Assembly (NCBI GenBank): GCA_013368315.1
Contig: JAACJM010000209.1
Span: 1-64,000, forward strand
DNA: 64,000 nucleotides
Reading direction: 5' to 3'
From: Tetrapyrgos nigripes
Taxonomy: Eukaryota; Basidiomycota; Agaricomycetes; Agaricales; Campanellaceae
The stretch's first letter is position 1; each line of letters opens with the position of its first letter. Below, one piece after another: positions 58,936-64,000 of the stretch. Under the pieces are notes generated by a model, which was not told the DNA's origin, made no database searches, and saw only the letters and a list, made by a program, of their open reading frames with translations. A program made the position numbers and the translations under genes.

Positions 58936-59191
58936 TTTTTCACAAGAAAGGCCAGTGTATCCAAAGATCACAGATTCAGAAGGATAGGACTTGAAGCATG
59001 CACAGTGAGCCTTCAATGAGGTATGGGTTATGATGCACAAAAGATTTAAATAATGAAGTACATGGTACTTATTAATTAGGTTTCTATGTTTTCTATGTAA
59101 AAAATCACAATAAAATGGTGCAAAGGCATTGGTTGTAAAGCTTGGGTTATAAAGCATAAAGGCTTAGAATGATGAACTACATGGAACTTAT

Positions 59192-59372
59192 CAGGTTTCT
59201 ATTGTAAGTCAGACTCGCAGTGGAATGGAGGCACGATAGCGCCAACATAAAAATGATACATGATTCACAGTGGAATGGAGGCGTGCCAGCGCTGACTTAG
59301 CAGGGGTTTGGGGGTGCAGCCCCCTACAAGCTGTCAACCCAATGCCGTAGGAATGGAGCGAGCGAAGTGAGT
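59192..59372. repeat. GC-rich terminal-type repeat block
   Basis: Two copies of CRCAGTGGAATGGAGGC, then GCAGGGGTTTGGGGGTGCAG with a GGGGGTGCAGCCCCC hairpin, then GGAATGGAGCGAGCGAAGTG. Unlike the AT-rich surroundings; resembles Helitron terminal regions. Confidence 0.5.
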
Positions 59373-59404
59373 CTCCATGACAAAGGCATGGGTCATAAAG
59401 CTTG

Positions 59405-59965
59405 TGGGAATATGGATGACAGAAGTATCACTGACAGTGATGATCAAGTTTGGCTTGGTGATCCAAGTCAATTTACCAGTGGACAGTGGCAGAAAATCAC
59501 TTCTGGAAGTGTTCTTGGTATCAAGCACAGAGCATCCACTATTTCTCAATCATCACCTGACTTGGATATAGAGGTCAGCACTGGAGCAAGTTCTCCAATT
59601 GGCTATAGAAGTGACAGTGAAGATGTGAGTTACAATTTCATTCTAATTGAGTCTTACTAATGTATTGGTGGAAAACATTTGTGATCATAGCTTGACAAAG
59701 ATATTGACTATGCAAAAGAGCTTGCAGAGACCTTACACAATGCAGCAAACATCATCAACACCCCAACTTCCACACAAAAATAGACTCTGGCTCAAAAGCC
59801 TTCACACGCATCAAATTGGCCAGGAAATCACAAAGTTTGTGGAGGATGTATGTTGAATTTGAAAGTTCCCAAGGAACTAGGGACACTACATGGGCAAGAA
59901 ACAAAAAAGGCGACAGTAGAATGGTTGCAAACACCATGGGGTATCAGATTGAGAGCTCTTCAAAG
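59405..59965 (+). pseudogene. MULE transposase C-terminal part (decayed)
   Basis: Resumes as GNMDDRSITDSDDQVWLGDP, SGQWQKITSGSVLGIKHRAS, a Ser-rich stretch, an intron near 59621-59692, then LDKDIDYAKELAETLHNAAN, RLWLKSLHTHQIGQEITKFV and, after a frameshift, TRDTTWARNKKGDSRMVANT. This is the usual C-terminus of the basidiomycete SWIM-MULE transposase, directly continuing the part that ends at 55995. Confidence 0.7.
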
Positions 59966-60242
59966 TGATAGCCCATACAAATGTGGTCAATTTCATATAA
60001 TAAGTAGAGAAAAGATACTTATTTGAAGTGTAAATTTCAATATTACTTGCTATTTATACTTATATACACACTATTGACTACCTAACATAGTTTCAGCCCT
60101 TAGCCATAGCTCTTTGTCAAGTAACAGAGGCCATACAGTGTGGCGATAGACTTAATGCTGTGCCAGAGATGTGCCAGAGGCTGTGGGAATATTGCATGTG
60201 ACCTGCAGTTTTGGTGGGTGGATAGCATTTAGTGTAGGACTG

Positions 60243-63200
60243 TTGGTAAACATTAGCCATAAGAGGAGGGATAGAATACATTTGTTGGGCTGTAGGTGTA
60301 GGATAGGGTTGGTGAATAGGATAAGACAGTTCTTGATTGTTGTGAGCAGAGAGAGGTTGATTGGAATAGGCCCTTTGCTGGGGTGTAGGTGTAGAAGGGG
60401 AAGCCAGGTAAGAGTGGTGGTGGTTGTGAACATAGACAATTTGATGGAGGTGCATAGGATAAGGTGTAGGGTGAGGTGTTATTGGGTAGTTCAAAGCAGG
60501 TTGTTGTGGCATTGATAGAGAAATGAGAGAAGGAGCAGCAGTGGGAGGGAAGGAAGACTGATGAATTGGCAGCACCTGACAGGAACTTGAAGAAGCCTCA
60601 AATGAATTGACCACAGCTTCATTCTCGTTCACCACTGTCTTGTCAACTCAGGTGTGTTTCTCTGCTGGCTGCTGCTCAGTAGAGTCTGGAAGTTCCACCG
60701 CTTTTTGTTTAGACATGATTTTGGTCACTGCGAGAACTCCCAGTACTTCATTGCCATACTTGCTAAACCACACCCACTGCCCACTCAAAATTACTTCAAG
60801 ACAAGTTTTCGACAGAATAGGCCCCACTGAGGACAACAGGTCAATCAAGGAGTCATCAAGGATGGCCTCAGATGCAAGGCAAGCAAGTTGAGGATCAAGT
60901 TTACAGGTAGTTTTCCTCCATTCATGCAATGCTTGTTGTGCTTCAAGGTATGGCTCTTCTTTTTGTTTTGATGTCTTCATTTCACCAGGATGGACACAAT
61001 CCAGAAGCTCAGGATTGCAAATATTGCAACATGGGATGGTAGGAGCTAGTTCAACATGTGAGTGTTTCATGCCAGACTTTGAATATTCATGGAACTCTGC
61101 AGGTTCATTTCCAAAGATAGCCATCAAAATTCTTCAGTGACATTGACCAGTCTGTACCAGTGCATAGATCCCCGTCTGCAGCCTCTGGATCCACTGGAAG
61201 CTCAACCCACTCATATGTCTGGTCCTTTTCTCCATGTCTGGTTCCCCAAAGTAGTCCATGTCTTTCAGTGTATTGCTTGGTGAGCTTGTTATTTGAGGGG
61301 CCAGTCTTGCTGGTATCCCTTAGTTCATTGACTGATACATAGCATGCTGTCTTTTCTACTAGAAGAACTGCTAGGTCTTCCTTTATTCCCTGAGCTGTGC
61401 AACCAGCTCATTGGATGAACGACGACACAGCTGATGATATGCCAGACGGTGATACTGAACCAGGGAGCTTCCATTGTATGACGATGATACACTGTACAAA
61501 ATCACTGTATACATACTTAGATTTTGGTCCATAATATCAGTTTTGCCATTCTTTTAAGGGAATAAGAGGACTAGGGTGAGTTCTGAACTGCTAGTTAAGA
61601 CCTAGCAGGACTAGAAAACAACAGTACAATAATATTAAGTGCTTATGGATGGAGAAACAACTCATTCTAAGTACTATGATAGATAGGTATGAGTTGGAGT
61701 TATGATAGCAGACCCACTGAATAATAAAGATAGCCTACAAAGGCTTTCGAATCCTATTATAACAACTAGTACCATTAGCGTGATCCAAAGGGACAGTGAA
61801 GTGTGAGATAGCCCCTATTTGCAGGCATAGAAACATGTAAGCAGCACAATCCTCAGCTGAAAGGTCAATCAGAGAAGACAGCGCTAAGATCGGACATGTG
61901 GACAAGCACACTAGGTCTAGATCTATGTGTTGGTAAATCCTGTAGTACTAAGACAGCTTTGAAGGAATCTTAAGTGGATAAAAGTAGGACAAAGTATATA
62001 TGTACAGGATCCCAGTGAGTTCAGCTATCCACTGGTACAGAGGGGATAGTGAACGGACATCTCTACACAGAGATATAAGGGACAGAAGCACTAAGTCACA
62101 GTACATCCGAACAATTGGAATACAACCCAAACAGGTAACAGTATTTCCGGATAAGGATAAATCTGTCAGTAAGCATCTAGCTAGGCATTGAAAGCGTTGA
62201 AGGGTGAATAAGTATGCAAACAGGACTGCAGAAGAGCTGGACTCGTATGTAGAACTAAGTAGTAAACTGTTGACAATGCAAGATTGGAGAAAAGGGAAAG
62301 GAAAAACAAACAGAATAAAGAAGCTACGAGAAAACCCTATGCCCCTAGCATAAGGGCACATATGAGGGACCTAGCAGTCATAAGTGGAGCGTTCTGATTC
62401 ATAGATGTGATGCTTGCTAACACCAGATGGCTTACAAAGGGGACTGAAGAAAGTTCCTATGAATATTTAGATAATATTGGACAGTTTGTGTATACCGTAA
62501 TAAGCAAGTCTTTACTTATGAGGAAATAGGTAGAACTTGCTAATGGATTTTTTGATTTGTTTTGTATTTTCCCTACGTACCTTTTAGCAGACATCAAAAA
62601 GAAATAAGTAACTGTATAGTTGTAGCTGCTAGTAGTATAAAAGGACCAGATATTATGAGTAGCTACCCAAGCTGCGTAATGTAGAGTATCGGATCTCACT
62701 AGCAATAGTAGAGGACGTGAAACACAGACTAAAGCTTCTAAACAAACTTAACTGCACTCTCTACAAGTATAAACATTGTGTTGGAGATAATAGAGTTTAA
62801 ATTGAACATTTTGTGGTTATAACTGTGATCTTTGTGTTGACCTTTTGGTCTATTAAGTGTTTGATTTTAAGGCAACTGTGGCCTACAAGTGTTTGATTTG
62901 GGACTTGTTGATCCCCTTGGTGTTAAACTTGTGTTTATTGTGTCATGCACTAAGCGCTAACTTCATTGAAAAACCCTGATCAAAAGTACTTGTAGTACAA
63001 GTAAACAGGGAGTTTGAGTACTCTGACTACTCAGAACACTTGTCTCATTTACATTTGTATACGCTTTTGTGTTTGGGTGTAGTTCCTAGCACTTAATTAC
63101 AAAAGCCACCTATTAATGACTTGGATATCAGGTATGTTGCATCCCTAGAAACATCAATGAGAGACTGCAGAACAGGTGAATTGACACCTCACCATTCCTG

Positions 63201-63520
63201 CAGCGTCTGTGCATATCAAGACCTGCACTTTTCCTGCCTTGAACTGTGCCATGACCTCTTCACAATATTCATTGGAGTACCCAGCACTATACAGACAAAC
63301 AAGTCCTTTGTTCTGGAGATGGCTTGGTAAGATAGTACTAATGTGATCTTCCATGTTGATGCCACCCGTCACATTATTGTAATAGATAAATGTTTTTGGT
63401 ATGTCTTCTTGTCTTTGAGCATTTTCCAGAATGACGAAGTCGAGGTCAATAAAGGAATTGAGAGGGTTATGAATTGGGCACACAACAAGTGAGACATTCC
63501 CTCAATCATTCCTCTTGTCT
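60243..63520 (-). pseudogene. RecQ-type DNA helicase relic
   Basis: Read from the right: NVSLVVCPIHNPLNSFIDLD after a stop where relatives have Arg-Pro, GLVCLYSAGYSNEYCEEVMA, KVQVLICTDAAGM, a 48-bp intron (63145-63192), then GCNIPDIQVI: helicase motifs IV-V. A ~1.7-kb insert follows. Then motif VI appears as VSSFIQ-stop-AGCTAQG, where RecQ has QRAGRAARG, followed by LAVLLVEKTACYVSV. The exon at 60648-61127 gives ELAPTIPCCNICNPELLDCV, ASEAILDDSLIDLLSSVGPI and SGQWVWFSKYGNEVLGVL, the zinc/helical C-terminus of the mushroom RecQ paralogues. After one more in-frame TGA the Pro/Tyr-rich tail runs to the MULE. The lost motif VI arginines and stops make it dead. Motifs I-III lie outside the window or were not recognised. 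Confidence 0.8.
61430..63100. mobile_element. unidentified ~1.7-kb insertion in the RecQ relic
   Basis: The RecQ reading frame breaks off at about 63100 (after DIQVINRW) and resumes at about 61430 (AVSSFIQ); these are adjacent residues in the protein. The insert is AT-rich, has no recognised frame, and contains TACTTGTAGTACAAGTA (near 62985-63001) and TTGTGTTGGAGATAATAGAG (near 62777), which look like LTR or LTR-retroelement leader sequence. Exact ends and target duplication were not found. Confidence 0.5.
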
Positions 63521-64000
63521 ATGCTGATATAATTACTTTTTGAGATTTGCAGCTTTCAAGAACAAGTTCTAAGTTTTCACATTCTGTCGTGATGGGCAGA
63601 TGGGCAGAATAAATATCCTGACATCAGACCAGATATTTTTTCAGCATCAGTTGTGTCCAGAAAGAAAATATATACGGCTACCCATAGCATCAAGCTAGCT
63701 GAGTGCATTGTATGATGAACAGATGGACAGAAACAACACCTGAAGACTGCAGGTCAAGCGTAAGGCACAGAATGAAATAGAGATAATAAAATTTTACAAC
63801 ACAAGTTGTGATACATCATTTTGTATGGATGGAAAGGAACTTCTACATGAGTGTGTGGATATTGACTGTGGTAGAAGGATGTGGAGGATTTTGTGTGATG
63901 GGTGGATTGGTGATGAAGTTAGGTAACAAGAGAGGTTAGAAGCTGAGTTGTTGTTGTAGGCATTGGCAGGCATATGCTTGGTCGATGTGAATGGATGTGA
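63521..64000. other. right edge, probably upstream RecQ sequence
   Basis: Expected to hold upstream helicase exons on the minus strand, but no motif was recognised, so it may be an intron, another insertion or too decayed. Confidence 0.3.

Larger units (their letters stand above)
56041..59400 (+). mobile_element. Helitron relic inserted in the MULE transposase
   Basis: The MULE coding sequence stops right after the SWIM region and resumes at about 59405. The insert starts TCCTATATATTAAGATAGG after an A, like Helitron 5' ends (TC...), followed by CCGACCGAGCGAAGC. Near the right side lie a GGGGGTGCAGCCCCC hairpin and GGAGCGAGCGAAGTGAG (59309-59372), as in many Helitron ends. The 3' CTRR terminus was not found. 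It carries RepHel N-terminal sequence (listed separately) and further repeats. Confidence 0.65.
53102..60232 (+). mobile_element. Mutator-like element (MULE), 7.1 kb, with nested Helitron
   Basis: The terminal inverted repeats of ~220 bp (53102-53322 and about 60012-60232) start (A)CTAAAYRCTATCCACCCACC and are closely matched through ATATAAGTATAAATAGCAAG and CACTTCAAATAAGTAT. A perfect 10-bp direct repeat TGTAGGACTG flanks the element (53092-53101 and 60233-60242), in the MULE range. Inside, on the plus strand, are the two halves of a SWIM-zinc-finger MULE transposase, separated by a Helitron relic. It sits within the tail of the RecQ relic. Confidence 0.88.

Noticed and set aside
60117..60242. 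RecQ tail apparently continuing to 60117 (..HSLWHISGTALSLS..)
   Set aside because: This part lies inside the MULE right TIR; the true tail continues at 53101 on the other side of the element.
1..64000. tRNA or rRNA genes
   Set aside because: Scanned by eye for T-loop GGTTCGAATCC-type and A-box motifs; nothing folded convincingly. A tRNA scan would be needed to exclude them.

Overview
The window looks like a transposon-rich stretch of a basidiomycete chromosome, most likely an Agaricomycete (mushroom-former). Reasons: genes are broken by many ~45-65 bp GT-AG introns; there are basidiomycete-type families (a DUF6534 membrane protein, a second multi-pass membrane family, a NACHT-ankyrin STAND protein, a Zn2Cys6 factor, a fungal DUF2235 hydrolase); and the mobile elements are a typical mushroom mix (Tc1/mariner, MULE, Helitron, Harbinger-like, LTR pieces). 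No rRNA or tRNA gene and no CRISPR array was recognised. Everything here was read by eye, without database searches.

Region 1 (1-22.8 kb) is mostly gene space. It holds an apparently intact Tc1/mariner element (673-2299), a GMC oxidoreductase of the alcohol-oxidase type (3592-6535, minus), a poorly understood stretch (6.5-9.5 kb), a many-exon DUF6534 membrane protein (9525-11431), a large Zn2Cys6 transcription factor (13467-18814), and tail-to-tail with it a DUF2235 alpha/beta-hydrolase-like gene (19518-22736, minus).

Region 2 (22.9-32.4 kb) is a decayed multi-exon gene: AT-hooks, a DUF6729-type domain, a WRN-like 3'-5' exonuclease and a C-terminal zinc knuckle. A TA-flanked element (24237-24920) and a TAA-flanked Harbinger-like element (26806-28256) have inserted in it. 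Two copies of a dispersed repeat lie on either side of the gene; one copy carries a 426-bp MITE and the other shows the empty site.

Region 3 (32.9-50.2 kb) has a second multi-pass membrane protein gene (32906-34512), an inverted-repeat unit, and then two direct LTR copies (37139-37350 and 49995-50188). The LTRs bracket an FCP1-like phosphatase relic, an apparently intact NACHT-ankyrin gene (41959-44114, minus) and a striking 3998-bp hairpin element (44618-48615). That element is flanked by TAA and consists of two ~1.3-kb inverted arms around a (GCAGACRAR)n nonamer array.

Region 4 (50.2-64 kb) is a nest of insertions inside a dead RecQ-type helicase gene (minus strand, from the right edge to ~52.96 kb). 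The RecQ gene is split by an unidentified ~1.7-kb insert (~61430-63100) and by a 7.1-kb Mutator-like element (53102-60232) with ~220-bp TIRs and a perfect 10-bp target duplication. The MULE transposase is itself split by a Helitron relic (from 56041) that carries the RepHel N-terminal zinc finger and further repeats.

Many of the decayed copies share one signature: CpG to TpG/CpA changes, including TGA where the family has Arg. The strongest candidates for something new are the hairpin element and its Harbinger-like relatives, and the co-occurrence of a stand-alone WRN-type exonuclease and a RecQ helicase as separate, repetitive, AT-hook/zinc-knuckle-decorated genes.
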